Source of the DNA: Alphaproteobacteria bacterium
GTDB lineage: Bacteria > Pseudomonadota > Alphaproteobacteria > Sphingomonadales > Emcibacteraceae
DNA: 64,000 nt
Assembly: GCA_030428615.1 (NCBI GenBank)
Contig: JAUIDN010000002.1
Span: 124,001 to 188,000, forward strand
Direction of reading: 5' to 3'
Program-made: the position numbers and the translations under genes
Shown: positions 24,572 through 33,414 of the stretch, in pieces
Numbering within the stretch: the stretch's first letter is position 1
How the letters are laid out: each line of letters starts with the position of its first letter
Notes under the pieces: generated by a model
Database searches by the model: none
What the model was told of the DNA's origin: nothing
What the model saw: the letters and a program-made list of their open reading frames with translations, nothing else

Positions 24572-24587
24572 AGTTGTATATACAACT
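24572..24587. promoter_or_regulatory. HutC-type operator between hutF and hutI
   Basis: AGTTGTATATACAACT is a perfect 16-base palindrome lying 20 bases before hutF and 54 before hutI. It is the most symmetrical of the three TGTATATACA sites in the cluster and can serve both directions. Confidence 0.8.
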
Positions 24588-24640
24588 TAACCATATTCGA
24601 TTTATCGAGTTTGTCAAACTCAAAAAATACAGGCTTTAAA

Positions 24641-25870
24641 ATGAGCAATCATATCTGGACCGATGTTAATTTGCTGACGATGCAGGAAGATGGCGAGGCC
24701 TATGGCTTACTGCAGGACGTCGCACTTGTACAGGAAAGTGATTATATCGCCTGGATCGGCCCCAAAGACGACATCCCAAATCATTATGATTATGAAATGA
24801 CATATTGCGATGGCGGATACATGACACCGGGCCTTATCGACCCTCATACGCATCTGATTTATGGCGGAAACCGGATCGATGAATTTGAAAAACGTCTGAA
24901 GGGAACCTCTTATGAGGAAATCGCCAAAGAAGGCGGCGGCATCCTGTCAACGGTAACCGCCACCCGTGAAACAACCGAAAACGATCTGTTGCAATCCGCA
25001 AAAAAAAGGCTTGCCAATTTTCGCGCCGAAGGCGTCACCACGATTGAAATAAAATCCGGTTATGGTCTTGATACCAAAACCGAAATTAAAATGCTGTCGG
25101 TGGCAAAAAAGCTGAACCTGAGTAACAAGATTGATATCATTCCCACATTTCTTGGGGCCCATACACTCCCCCCCGAATTCAGGGATAACAGAACGGGATA
25201 TATTGGTCTGATTATAAATGATATGCTTCCTAAAATCACGGACCTTAGGCTTGCAAAGGCGGTTGACGGTTTTTGTGAAAATATCGGTTTTAGCTACGAA
25301 GAAATAGAACGCGTGTTCATTGCCGCGAAATCTTATGGACTTGATGTGAAATTGCACGCGGAGCAGTTGTCCGATCAGAATGGGGCCGCCCTCGCCGCGA
25401 AATATGGCGCATTGTCCGCAGACCATCTTGAGCACCTTTCAGAAGCGGGAATTATCGCCATGAAAGAAGCGGGAACGGTCGCCGTTCTTTTGCCGGGGGC
25501 TTATTACACATTAAGGGATACAAAACTGCCGCCGATGGAATTACTGCGAAAGTACGGTGTCCCGATGGCCATAGGATCGGATTGCAATCCAGGCTCTTCC
25601 CCCGTTTTGTCATTGAAGCTTATGGTCAACATGGCCTGTACAATCTTCAGGCTGACACCCGAAGAAGCCCTCGCCGGGGTTACGCGAAACGCGGCAAGGG
25701 CATTGGGATTAAAAGATCGCGGCGTGCTAAAAGAAGGCCTTAACGCAGACATGGTCCTGTGGGATATTGAACATCCGGCCGAACTTGCCTATCACATTGG
25801 GGGTAATCCGATACGCGCGGTCGTAAAAAACGGCAAGATTTTTACTCAAAAAAATGGCGACCTCAATTGA
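24641..25870 (+). CDS. hutI: Imidazolonepropionase
   Basis: A 409-residue amidohydrolase when started at ATG 24641; a TTG ten codons earlier is possible but less likely. TPGLIDPHTHLIYGGNRIDEF has the metal HxH and substrate loop, GYGLDTKTEIKML follows, and MAIGSDCNPGSSPV gives the metal Asp. It opens imidazolonepropionate to N-formimidoylglutamate, the third step of the pathway. It is the only hut gene on the plus strand. Its stop codon lies within a hairpin that ends transcription from the opposite side. Confidence 0.96.
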   Translation: MSNHIWTDVNLLTMQEDGEAYGLLQDVALVQESDYIAWIGPKDDIPNHYDYEMTYCDGGYMTPGLIDPHTHLIYGGNRIDEFEKRLKGTSYEEIAKEGGGILSTVTATRETTENDLLQSAKKRLANFRAEGVTTIEIKSGYGLDTKTEIKMLSVAKKLNLSNKIDIIPTFLGAHTLPPEFRDNRTGYIGLIINDMLPKITDLRLAKAVDGFCENIGFSYEEIERVFIAAKSYGLDVKLHAEQLSDQNGAALAAKYGALSADHLEHLSEAGIIAMKEAGTVAVLLPGAYYTLRDTKLPPMELLRKYGVPMAIGSDCNPGSSPVLSLKLMVNMACTIFRLTPEEALAGVTRNAARALGLKDRGVLKEGLNADMVLWDIEHPAELAYHIGGNPIRAVVKNGKIFTQKNGDLN

Positions 25871-25879
25871 GATCGCCAT
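25848..25879 (-). terminator. Intrinsic terminator of the NSS transporter gene, overlapping the hutI stop
   Basis: A 26-base palindrome with one mismatch pair (25854-25879; arms ATGGCGA and TCGCCAT around CTCAATTGAG) is followed on the minus strand by seven Ts. Confidence 0.8.
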
Positions 25880-25902
25880 TCCAGACATTCATTTCATAAA
25901 CA

Positions 25903-27285
25903 TTATCCGCCCATTTGTCCGGTAAAGAATGCATAAATCAAATAACCAACCACAACGGGTACAATATATTTGATGATTGCGCGCCAGAATTTAAACAGGA
26001 TACTGTCCCCCAGCCCCAATTCTTCCAACGCTTCCTTACGGTTTAATATCCATCCCAGAAAAATACCCGCAAACAGCGAATTAATAAGCATCATCGCATT
26101 TGCCGACATATATTCAAGGAGATCCATGATATTCTTGCTGGCAACCGTGTCGTTAAAGGTCAGCACGCGCAGATCCGAAAGCACGTTCATGGATAACGCC
26201 GAAAGACAGGCAAGACACCAAAGGCCGAAACCAACAACCACCGATGCTTTCTTTCTTGAGAATATTCCCCTTTCTTCAAGGTTCGATACCGCCGGTTCAA
26301 ACAGCGAAATGGTTGATGTAATCGCCGCAAACGCGAGGAGCAGGAAGAACAATATTCCAAAGGCCTGCCCGAGGGGCATCTGATCGAAAATAACCGGTAA
26401 CGTCACAAACACCAGGTTAGGTCCGGAATCAATCTCAAGCCCATTGTTAAAGATAATCGGGAATACGGCAAATCCGGCGATAAGCGCAACGAAAGTATCC
26501 GCAAATGCCACACCACACGCCAGTTTGGGAATCGACGTATCCTTCGGGAGGTAGGACCCATAAACCAGCATGGTCGCACTACCGAGAGAGAGCGAGAAAA
26601 AGGCCTGACCCGTTGCTTCCAACACGGTACGGCCGGTTATTTTGCTGAAATCGGGGGTAAACATAAACTCGAAAGTTTCAACCATCCCGCCATTAAAGGC
26701 CGAATAGATAACGAGAATGACAAGGATCGCGAATAACATTGGCATCAGGATATTCACCGCTTTTTCAAGACCCGCCTTAATACCGCGGGAAATGATAAAG
26801 GCCGTGATCAGCAGACTAAGCGTCATCCAGAATATAAGCGTCGCAGGGCTTTGCTGCATTTCCGTAAACACGGCGAGCGTCTGCCCCTCCACAAGGTTGT
26901 TAAGCTGCCCGGTAATGATTGAATAGACGTAATTCAGGGTCCAGCCAGCAATCACAAAATAAAAGCCCAGAATGCCAAGCGGAGTTAAAATACTTGAAAA
27001 CCCAACGAATTTCCAGAATGGCTGACTTTTCTTGCCTTCGCTGAGTTCCGTGAAGGCGGTAATTGGCGGAAGCTGCCGTCGGCGGCCGATTGTGAGTTCC
27101 GTCATCACCAGCGGTATACCGAAAAGAAGCACAATTCCAAGATATAAGAGAACGAAAGCACCGCCACCATTTTCACCAACAACATATGGAAAGCGGTATA
27201 TATTTCCAAGGCCGACCGCGCTGCCGATCGCTGCAAGTAAGAAAGCCGTCCCCGATGACCATTTTTCCTGAGTTACGTGTGTCAC
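25903..27285 (-). CDS. Sodium-dependent transporter of the NSS/SNF family
   Basis: A 460-residue protein of about eleven membrane helices with the NSS signature GSAVGLGNIYRFPYVVGENGGGAFVLLY in the first helix (sodium and substrate site) and GRRRQLP after the second. Bacterial members such as LeuT and MhsT carry amino acids with sodium. It starts with GTG, preceded by GGGAG. Lying next to the hut cluster, but without a HutC-type site that I can see before it, it may bring in histidine or another amino acid; this link is a guess from position. Confidence 0.9.
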   Translation of the reverse strand: MTHVTQEKWSSGTAFLLAAIGSAVGLGNIYRFPYVVGENGGGAFVLLYLGIVLLFGIPLVMTELTIGRRRQLPPITAFTELSEGKKSQPFWKFVGFSSILTPLGILGFYFVIAGWTLNYVYSIITGQLNNLVEGQTLAVFTEMQQSPATLIFWMTLSLLITAFIISRGIKAGLEKAVNILMPMLFAILVILVIYSAFNGGMVETFEFMFTPDFSKITGRTVLEATGQAFFSLSLGSATMLVYGSYLPKDTSIPKLACGVAFADTFVALIAGFAVFPIIFNNGLEIDSGPNLVFVTLPVIFDQMPLGQAFGILFFLLLAFAAITSTISLFEPAVSNLEERGIFSRKKASVVVGFGLWCLACLSALSMNVLSDLRVLTFNDTVASKNIMDLLEYMSANAMMLINSLFAGIFLGWILNRKEALEELGLGDSILFKFWRAIIKYIVPVVVGYLIYAFFTGQMGG

Positions 27286-27355
27286 ATAAAACTCCCACTA
27301 TTTATTTTTATATGCCTTAGGTTAATCCCAAGATTTCATCACGTCCATAAAATAA

Positions 27356-27384
27356 TGCCGCGCCCCTCAGTGAGGAGCACGGCA
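27356..27384 (-). terminator. Hairpin terminator after the saccharopine dehydrogenase-like gene
   Basis: TGCCG (27356-27360) pairs with CGGCA (27380-27384), extended by CCTC/GAGG near the loop. On the minus strand it is followed by ATTATTTTATGG. Confidence 0.6.
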
Positions 27385-27407
27385 TGATCATTTCAATTAA
27401 ATATGTA

Positions 27408-28481
27408 TCAGGCGTAATATTTACCAAAACGATTGGTAATAAAGTCCTGATATTCCACATCTTCCTGACGAACAAAACCTTTTTGCGGCAATTTGCCTTC
27501 TGCGAGAAGGTCAACCATGGCGCAAATACCGGCCGATGTTGTCACCTGAATAGCAGACCACATTTTACCACCAATTTCCTGATTATATACTTTGTGTGCA
27601 TATGAATCCTGAACAAAACGGCCGTCGATATCGCCCGTCACGGTTACATAAACAAGAACAACATCCTGATAGGTGAATGGAAGGGCATATTCAAAAATGT
27701 CCTTCATCATATCCTGGCGTTCATTAAGGCGCAGGTCCTGAAGAAGCAGTTTAAGAATATCACGGTGACCGGGGTAACGCGCTGTGCGGTAATTAAGGTT
27801 CTGTACCTTTCCTTCGAGAGTTTCACAAAGGGTGCCAAGGCCGCCTGATGTGTTAAAGGCTTCATAATCAATGCCGTCAATCGAAAAATTCTCCAATTCC
27901 TCAAGAGGCGGTGTTTCAGTGAGCCTTCCGTTGATCACTGCTTCACATGGCTGACAATATTCATTAATCAAGCCATCGGTTGACCAAGTCAGATTATACT
28001 TGAGGGCATTTGACGGAATTTTCGGAAGCGCACCGACACGAAGATGCACATTTTGCAATCTTTCAAATCTTTTGGCGATATCATAGGCGACAATTGAAAT
28101 ATAGCCGGGCGCAAGACCACATTGAGGGATCAGAGCAACATCAGCCTTCTTTGCCAGTTCTTTTACAAGACGTGTACAGGCAACATCCTCAGTAAGATCA
28201 AAATAATGAACACTGTTACGAACGGCGCCTTCGGCGATATATTTTGTGATCTGATATGGCGCCGCAGACAGAACGGCAAATTTACCAGTCATTTCAGCGT
28301 CAAGCGCGGCCTGATCGAGAACATCAAGGTTTACTGTTTTCACATTGTCATATTTTGGCATTTTCGCGAGCGCATCATCGGAAATGTCCGCAACCGTTAC
28401 ATGATAGTCACCGGAACCGGCGAGCATTTCAGTGATCATTTCACCGATTTTCCCGGCACCCATTAAAAGAATATTCTTCAT
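27408..28481 (-). CDS. Saccharopine dehydrogenase-family protein
   Basis: A 357-residue protein with an N-terminal Rossmann fold (NILLMGAGKIGEMITEMLAGS, residues about 3-23) and the large C-terminal catalytic domain of the saccharopine reductase or dehydrogenase group (IPQCGLAPGYISIVAYDIAK, GGLGTLCETLEGKVQNLNYRTARYPGH). Related enzymes include bacterial lysine 6-dehydrogenases and carboxynorspermidine synthases, so the substrate is probably lysine or a lysine-derived compound. It starts at ATG 28481 after AAGGG; a longer frame adds 16 residues without support. It is divergent from an Lrp-type regulator that probably controls it. Confidence 0.87.
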   Translation of the reverse strand: MKNILLMGAGKIGEMITEMLAGSGDYHVTVADISDDALAKMPKYDNVKTVNLDVLDQAALDAEMTGKFAVLSAAPYQITKYIAEGAVRNSVHYFDLTEDVACTRLVKELAKKADVALIPQCGLAPGYISIVAYDIAKRFERLQNVHLRVGALPKIPSNALKYNLTWSTDGLINEYCQPCEAVINGRLTETPPLEELENFSIDGIDYEAFNTSGGLGTLCETLEGKVQNLNYRTARYPGHRDILKLLLQDLRLNERQDMMKDIFEYALPFTYQDVVLVYVTVTGDIDGRFVQDSYAHKVYNQEIGGKMWSAIQVTTSAGICAMVDLLAEGKLPQKGFVRQEDVEYQDFITNRFGKYYA

Positions 28482-28631
28482 TGTTTTTAACCCTTCATAA
28501 AATACGTTATGGAAGCACCATAAACGCATTATTTATCAATTCGAAGGGCTAAAAACGGCGAAATGATCATTATTATTTGACATTTTGACGGTTTTATCTG
28601 CAAAATGGCTGAAACGACAAGATAGACCCAA

Positions 28632-29057
28632 ATGGACGATAAAGATAAATCACTGATAAACCTGCTTAGGGAAAACAGCCGTGCATCAACCACGACACTC
28701 GCACGCACGCTCGGCCTTTCAAGAAGCACGGTTCAGGACCGGATGAAACGGCTTGAGGACCGCGGTGTAATCGCCGGATACACCATCCGGTTTAACGATG
28801 AATATAGCCAGCGGCAAATTTCAGCGCAGGTGATGATGACATTTCAGCCAAAATACGCCGCCGCCATCCTTCAGGCACTAAAAAAAATGCCGGGTGTTGT
28901 GTCCATTTATGCCGTAAGCGGCATTTACGATCTGATCACGACAGTCCGCGCCGAAACAACAGAGGAACTTGATGAAACGATTGATAATATCGGTATCCTT
29001 CCAGGCATGGAAAAAACCACAACATCCATCATTTTATCCCGGAAATATGAGGTTTAA
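28632..29057 (+). CDS. Lrp/AsnC-family transcriptional regulator
   Basis: A 141-residue regulator of complete two-domain form: a winged helix-turn-helix (MDDKDKSLINLLRENSRASTTTLARTLGLSRSTVQDRMKRLEDRGVI) and a RAM effector domain (VMMTFQPKYAAAILQALKKMPGVVSIYAVSGIYDLITTV). It is divergent from the saccharopine dehydrogenase-like gene with 150 bases between them; Lrp-type regulators commonly control the neighbouring amino-acid gene and respond to its substrate. A lysine-type effector would fit but is an inference. Confidence 0.92.
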   Translation: MDDKDKSLINLLRENSRASTTTLARTLGLSRSTVQDRMKRLEDRGVIAGYTIRFNDEYSQRQISAQVMMTFQPKYAAAILQALKKMPGVVSIYAVSGIYDLITTVRAETTEELDETIDNIGILPGMEKTTTSIILSRKYEV

Positions 29058-29197
29058 AAAACGCCTTATTTGGAACACATTCTCTTTCTAACTTCTTTTT
29101 GAGGGTTCTGAAAATAACATAATAATATTGCGGGGAACAAGTGATCTTCTTCGAACAGTAATCCTATCCGATTTAAATGTTCCAGAGGGGGATCAGA

Positions 29198-29671
29198 ATG
29201 ATCAATTTATTTATCAACGGAAAATCATTTTCATTTGACGGCGACGAAGACATGCCGCTGCTGTGGTTTGTGCGTGAAAATGCTGAACTCACCGGCACCA
29301 AATATGGTTGCGGTATTGGTCAGTGTGGCGCCTGTACCGTTCATCTGAACGGTACAGCCGTCAGATCATGTACGGTCGCGATGGCCGACGTCGCGGGCGC
29401 AAAAGTCGAAACCATAGAAAATATTTCAAGTGGCAATAAGAAGCTGCATTTTGTTCAAAAAGCCTGGATCGCTGAAGATGTTCCCCAATGCGGATACTGC
29501 CAGTCCGGCCAGATTATGGCAACCATCAGCTTTCTTGAAGAATTCCCAAACCCCACAGACGATGACATCAACAAATATCATACAAATATTTGTCGTTGCG
29601 GCTCTTATGACGATATGCGGCGCGCCATACATCTGGCGGCGAAACTTCAAGCGGAAGGCACGTCATCATGA
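29198..29671 (+). CDS. [2Fe-2S] small subunit of a molybdenum hydroxylase (IorA-like)
   Basis: A 157-residue iron-sulfur protein. The plant-type ferredoxin domain has Cys38, Cys43, Cys46 (GCGIGQCGAC) and Cys58; the helical second domain has Cys98 and Cys101 (CGYCQSG) and Cys132 and Cys134 (CRCG). This pattern is that of small subunits of xanthine oxidase-family enzymes such as isoquinoline 1-oxidoreductase. It passes electrons from the molybdenum centre. The start at 29198 follows GAGGGG. The stop overlaps the next gene by four bases. Confidence 0.93.
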   Translation: MINLFINGKSFSFDGDEDMPLLWFVRENAELTGTKYGCGIGQCGACTVHLNGTAVRSCTVAMADVAGAKVETIENISSGNKKLHFVQKAWIAEDVPQCGYCQSGQIMATISFLEEFPNPTDDDINKYHTNICRCGSYDDMRRAIHLAAKLQAEGTSS

Positions 29672-31803
29672 GCATTTCAAGAAGATCATTTTTAAAAGTC
29701 GCCATCACAACCACAGGATCACTCGTGGCGTATGCTCATTTTGGTTCCCCGACCTTAGCCAATCCGCAAAAGGCCAATCCGATGCCGTTCATTGAAATGG
29801 CCCCGAATGGCGATATCACATTTATCAGCAGCCGCAGCGATATGGGACAGGGGTCTCCCACCTCGCTTGCGCAAATCGTGCTGGACGAAATGGACGCTGA
29901 CTGGGACAGGCTCGTTGATGTCAGGGAAACCGAATCGGCTGACCGCTCCATATACAAAGAAGGATTAACAACTGTAGGGGCTATAAGCACGTTTATCGGC
30001 TGGTTTACTCACCGAGAAGCAGGTGCCAGCCTACGTGAAGGTTTCAAGCTTGCGGCCGCCGGGCTATGGCAAGTAGATGAAAACAGGCTGACTACCGAAA
30101 ATAGTAAAGTAATCGACCCCGTTACAGGTCAGATTTTTCATTATCATGAACTTTTTGACAGTCTTCCCACGCTTTATCTTCCGAAAGTACCGAATTTTAA
30201 AACACGTGAGCAATCAACACTGGTTGGAAGGCCGTTGCCGCAGCTTCGTTCAGAAGAGCGGGTCACGGGGAAAGCCCGCTACGGTATTGATGTCCATTTT
30301 CCAGGGTTAAAAGTTGCCGTGGTCAAACGATGCCCCACTTTCGGCGGAACCGTAAAGTCGTTTGATAAAACGGATGCATTAAAGATAAACGGTGTACGCG
30401 AAGTCGTTGAAATATTTAATGGTGTTGCTGTTGTTGCCGACGGTTTCTGGGCGGCAAAAAAAGGTCGGGACGCATTGACGGTTGAATGGGATCATGGTGA
30501 GTTAAAAAACCATTCTTCCGACAGTATTGCTTCACGCCTAAAAGACAAGCTGGATAAGCCCGATGTAGTAGAAAGGCAGGAAGGGGATATCTCCGCAGAA
30601 TTAAGGACGGATACCGGCATAGAACAGACAGGGAATTTCAGTTTTCCATTTGTCGCTCATGCGACTATGGAGCCGATGAACACCACCGCATGGGTAACAG
30701 ATGATAAATGTGAAATTTGGTCACCAACACAAAGTAAACTGGACGCACAGGAACAAGTCGCTAAGTTTCTGGATCGCAAAAAGGAAGATATTCTTTTACA
30801 CCGAACTTTGTGTGGTGGCGGATTTGGTCGTCGGGCGCAAGATGATTTTGTAATAGAAGCTGTTGATGTTTCAAGAAATTCGGGTTTTCCCGTAAAACTA
30901 ATATGGACCCGGGAAGACGACATACGACATGACTATTACCGTTCACTGAGCGAACTCAGAATAATCGGTAAATTGAACGATGAAGGAAAATTGACGGCTT
31001 GGGACAGTGCCCTCGCTTTTATTGACACAAGCCCTTACCATTTTTCACCCGGTGACCGAGGCACAAAAGACGGATTGTTCGTGGGCATGGCCGGAATAAA
31101 TCCTGCATATAAAATTCCTAATATTAATTTATCATATGGCTATTTGACCCTACCGATTACCGTTGGGATACTCAGGGGCATAAGCCATGGTTATACCAAT
31201 TTTGCTATTGAGGTAATGATTGAACGACTGGCAAAAGCGGGGGGACGTTCCCCATTGAGCCTTCGCGCAGAATTGTTGGCAGAAAATAAACGAGCCCATA
31301 AGGTTATTGAAGAACTGCAAAAATTAAATAAGGCTAACCCCGTTCCGAAGGGCGCTGCAAGGGGGTTCGCTTTTGCTTATGAAGGGGAGTCAGGTATTTT
31401 ATATCAATATTACAGCGGGCATATGGCCGATGTTCGAAAACTGGACGACGGTACAATAAAGGTTCATAAAATATGGGTTGTTGCCGACCATGGGCGTGTG
31501 ATCAATCCCGCTGGATTTAAACGGCAAATTCACAGTTCCATCTATTTTGCGCTTTCCATGATGCGAAGTGGCGTTATCTCGCTCAAAAACGGTCAGGTAG
31601 AACAGGGAAATTTCGATGATTACCCGGTATCACTGATTGGTGATGGTGCAGAAAATGTGGAAATAAAACTGATAGACACGGATGCCCACCCGATGGGATG
31701 TGGTGAAAAAATGCAGGCGGGAATACAGCCCGCAATCGCCAATGCCATTGAAAAGCTGACAGGCACCGAAATTTCCGGAATCCCGATTAAGGATTTAGCC
31801 TAA
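29668..31803 (+). CDS. Exported molybdopterin-binding subunit of a xanthine oxidase-family enzyme (IorB-like)
   Basis: A 711-residue large subunit. The N-terminus has a twin-arginine signal, SRRSFLK at residues 4-10 followed by a hydrophobic stretch, so the folded complex is sent to the periplasm together with its small partner. Cofactor blocks include GGGFGRRAQDDFV, and near the C-terminus PMGCGEKMQAG carries the catalytic Glu. The single-chain, no-FAD layout is the IorB type of aldehyde or N-heterocycle oxidoreductase. No cytochrome c subunit or XdhC-type maturation gene is adjacent. It ends one base from the convergent holA. Confidence 0.92.
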   Translation: MSISRRSFLKVAITTTGSLVAYAHFGSPTLANPQKANPMPFIEMAPNGDITFISSRSDMGQGSPTSLAQIVLDEMDADWDRLVDVRETESADRSIYKEGLTTVGAISTFIGWFTHREAGASLREGFKLAAAGLWQVDENRLTTENSKVIDPVTGQIFHYHELFDSLPTLYLPKVPNFKTREQSTLVGRPLPQLRSEERVTGKARYGIDVHFPGLKVAVVKRCPTFGGTVKSFDKTDALKINGVREVVEIFNGVAVVADGFWAAKKGRDALTVEWDHGELKNHSSDSIASRLKDKLDKPDVVERQEGDISAELRTDTGIEQTGNFSFPFVAHATMEPMNTTAWVTDDKCEIWSPTQSKLDAQEQVAKFLDRKKEDILLHRTLCGGGFGRRAQDDFVIEAVDVSRNSGFPVKLIWTREDDIRHDYYRSLSELRIIGKLNDEGKLTAWDSALAFIDTSPYHFSPGDRGTKDGLFVGMAGINPAYKIPNINLSYGYLTLPITVGILRGISHGYTNFAIEVMIERLAKAGGRSPLSLRAELLAENKRAHKVIEELQKLNKANPVPKGAARGFAFAYEGESGILYQYYSGHMADVRKLDDGTIKVHKIWVVADHGRVINPAGFKRQIHSSIYFALSMMRSGVISLKNGQVEQGNFDDYPVSLIGDGAENVEIKLIDTDAHPMGCGEKMQAGIQPAIANAIEKLTGTEISGIPIKDLA

Positions 31804-31804
31804 A

Positions 31805-32839
31805 TCAGCGTTTTGCCGCGTTGGCGATCCGAAGGCATGCGCGGGCACATATTGCTTCGACGGGCATACCTGTTGTTTTACAGTCTTTTTCCGCATCAGA
31901 TGTAATGGCCATGGCACTGGCGAGGCGCGTGGTTGTCCATTTTGAAAGATCCGCTTTAAAGCTTCGTGCTTCCATGGCGAAAACCTTCGGGATAAGCTTT
32001 CCCATCGCCTGATCGGCGGATAAGCCCTGATCCATATAACCCCTTGCCAGATGCATGCGCTGTATCTTGCGAAGCAGGGACCGAAGGACCGCGATCGCGT
32101 TTTCACCACGATTAAATGCCTTGAATAAACTGTCATCAAGGCGCCGAAGATCACCACTTATTGTCGCATTTGTAATCATATCAATACTTAAGGCGCCACT
32201 ATCCCCGACACAGGCGGTTACATCATCCATTGTTACCATATGGCTTGCGCGCTTATCCGGCGGGCCCATATAAATCGCCAGCTTATTAAGTTCGCTGCGG
32301 GAGACAAGCCTGTCACTGCCGAGATTCATCTGCAAAAATGAAGCGGCATCCGAATCAATCGTCAGCCCGTTCTCACGCATCACTTCGTGGATGAGCGTAT
32401 CAAGCGCTGCCTGATTATCTTCATAACAGGGTATTGCCGCCGCATTTTTCGCTTTTTCAAACAATTTACGAAGGCCCGAAGTCGGCCTGAGGTTTCCTGC
32501 GGTAATGACGATTAATCCGTCACCAATGGGGTTTTCAAGAAATAACTGGGCCGCTTTGGTGGTGTTTTCCGCCGCCCCTTCGACGCGAATGACGCGCCTG
32601 CCCCCCATCATAGATATGGCGGCCGCTTCATCACCGAGAATTCCCGGTTCCGATTTTAATTGTTCCGGGTCAATATTGGCAATCAGAAACGGATCCTGAA
32701 GATCTTCGACGACCTGCCTGGCGATGAGCGTTGCACGTTCGCGCACCAGTCCTTCGTCTGGGCCAAAGACAAGGACAGCCTGATATTGCGGAGAAAGTTT
32801 CTTAACCTGTGCTGGAATATCACGGTAAGAAAGCTTCAT
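31805..32839 (-). CDS. holA: DNA polymerase III delta subunit
   Basis: A 344-residue clamp-loader subunit. AVLVFGPDEGLVRERATLIARQVV is the delta N-terminal domain, GGRRVIRVEG and LIVITAGNLRPTSGLRKLFEKA are the conserved central blocks, and the C-terminal collar domain is present. It opens the beta clamp during loading. Its start overlaps the lptE stop by one base, and the leuS-lptE-holA order is usual for alphaproteobacteria. The parB/parA genes often found beyond holA are replaced here by the molybdenum hydroxylase. Confidence 0.95.
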   Translation of the reverse strand: MKLSYRDIPAQVKKLSPQYQAVLVFGPDEGLVRERATLIARQVVEDLQDPFLIANIDPEQLKSEPGILGDEAAAISMMGGRRVIRVEGAAENTTKAAQLFLENPIGDGLIVITAGNLRPTSGLRKLFEKAKNAAAIPCYEDNQAALDTLIHEVMRENGLTIDSDAASFLQMNLGSDRLVSRSELNKLAIYMGPPDKRASHMVTMDDVTACVGDSGALSIDMITNATISGDLRRLDDSLFKAFNRGENAIAVLRSLLRKIQRMHLARGYMDQGLSADQAMGKLIPKVFAMEARSFKADLSKWTTTRLASAMAITSDAEKDCKTTGMPVEAICARACLRIANAAKR

Positions 32840-33390
32840 CAGCTAACCTCTTTATCTTGCTGGTTGTTGCTTAGAAAAGTACCAATTCTGGTTATAATCT
32901 GATTGGCGACTTCTTCTGATAATCGTTCAAGCGATGTTTCACGCGCAATTTTATTTGAAAAATCCGACTGCACAAGGTCATAGGTCACGATGGCACGCGC
33001 GGTTCCGTTCATAATGGATTGATCACTGCTGATATCAATCAGGCTAAAGGCAACAGACAATCTTAGATTCTGCAAAGTCACCGATTCGTCTTCACGGATA
33101 CCGTATCCACGTTCCTCCACATCATAGTTGGCTTTTAATATATAGGTGGTCGATCCATCACTGGACAGTGGCGAGATACGGTCATACAGATTATTCTCAA
33201 TGAGCTGAGATAACCTTTCCTGCCGACCTGAGACATTTGTGACACGATCAATCTGGATATTTGCCATAACCTGCGCAAGTGCCGCACCTGTGGCCGAATT
33301 CTGACCATACATTGGTTTAAACCCACAGGCCCCAAGGCACAGGGCGAGTGCGCCGATAATCAGTCCTGTAAATTTTGCCCTTATTTTCAT
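32839..33390 (-). CDS. lptE: LPS-assembly lipoprotein LptE
   Basis: A 183-residue lipoprotein starting at ATG 33390; a TTG six codons earlier is also possible. The signal ends in the lipobox LGAC with Cys22, followed by GFKPMYG, the typical start of mature alphaproteobacterial LptE. VTLQNLRLSVAFSLID matches the conserved strands. LptE plugs the LptD barrel and helps insert lipopolysaccharide at the outer membrane. It is between leuS and holA in one operon. Confidence 0.92.
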   Translation of the reverse strand: MKIRAKFTGLIIGALALCLGACGFKPMYGQNSATGAALAQVMANIQIDRVTNVSGRQERLSQLIENNLYDRISPLSSDGSTTYILKANYDVEERGYGIREDESVTLQNLRLSVAFSLIDISSDQSIMNGTARAIVTYDLVQSDFSNKIARETSLERLSEEVANQIITRIGTFLSNNQQDKEVS

Positions 33391-33414
33391 ATGCAGCCTG
33401 TCGTTCAATACGCC

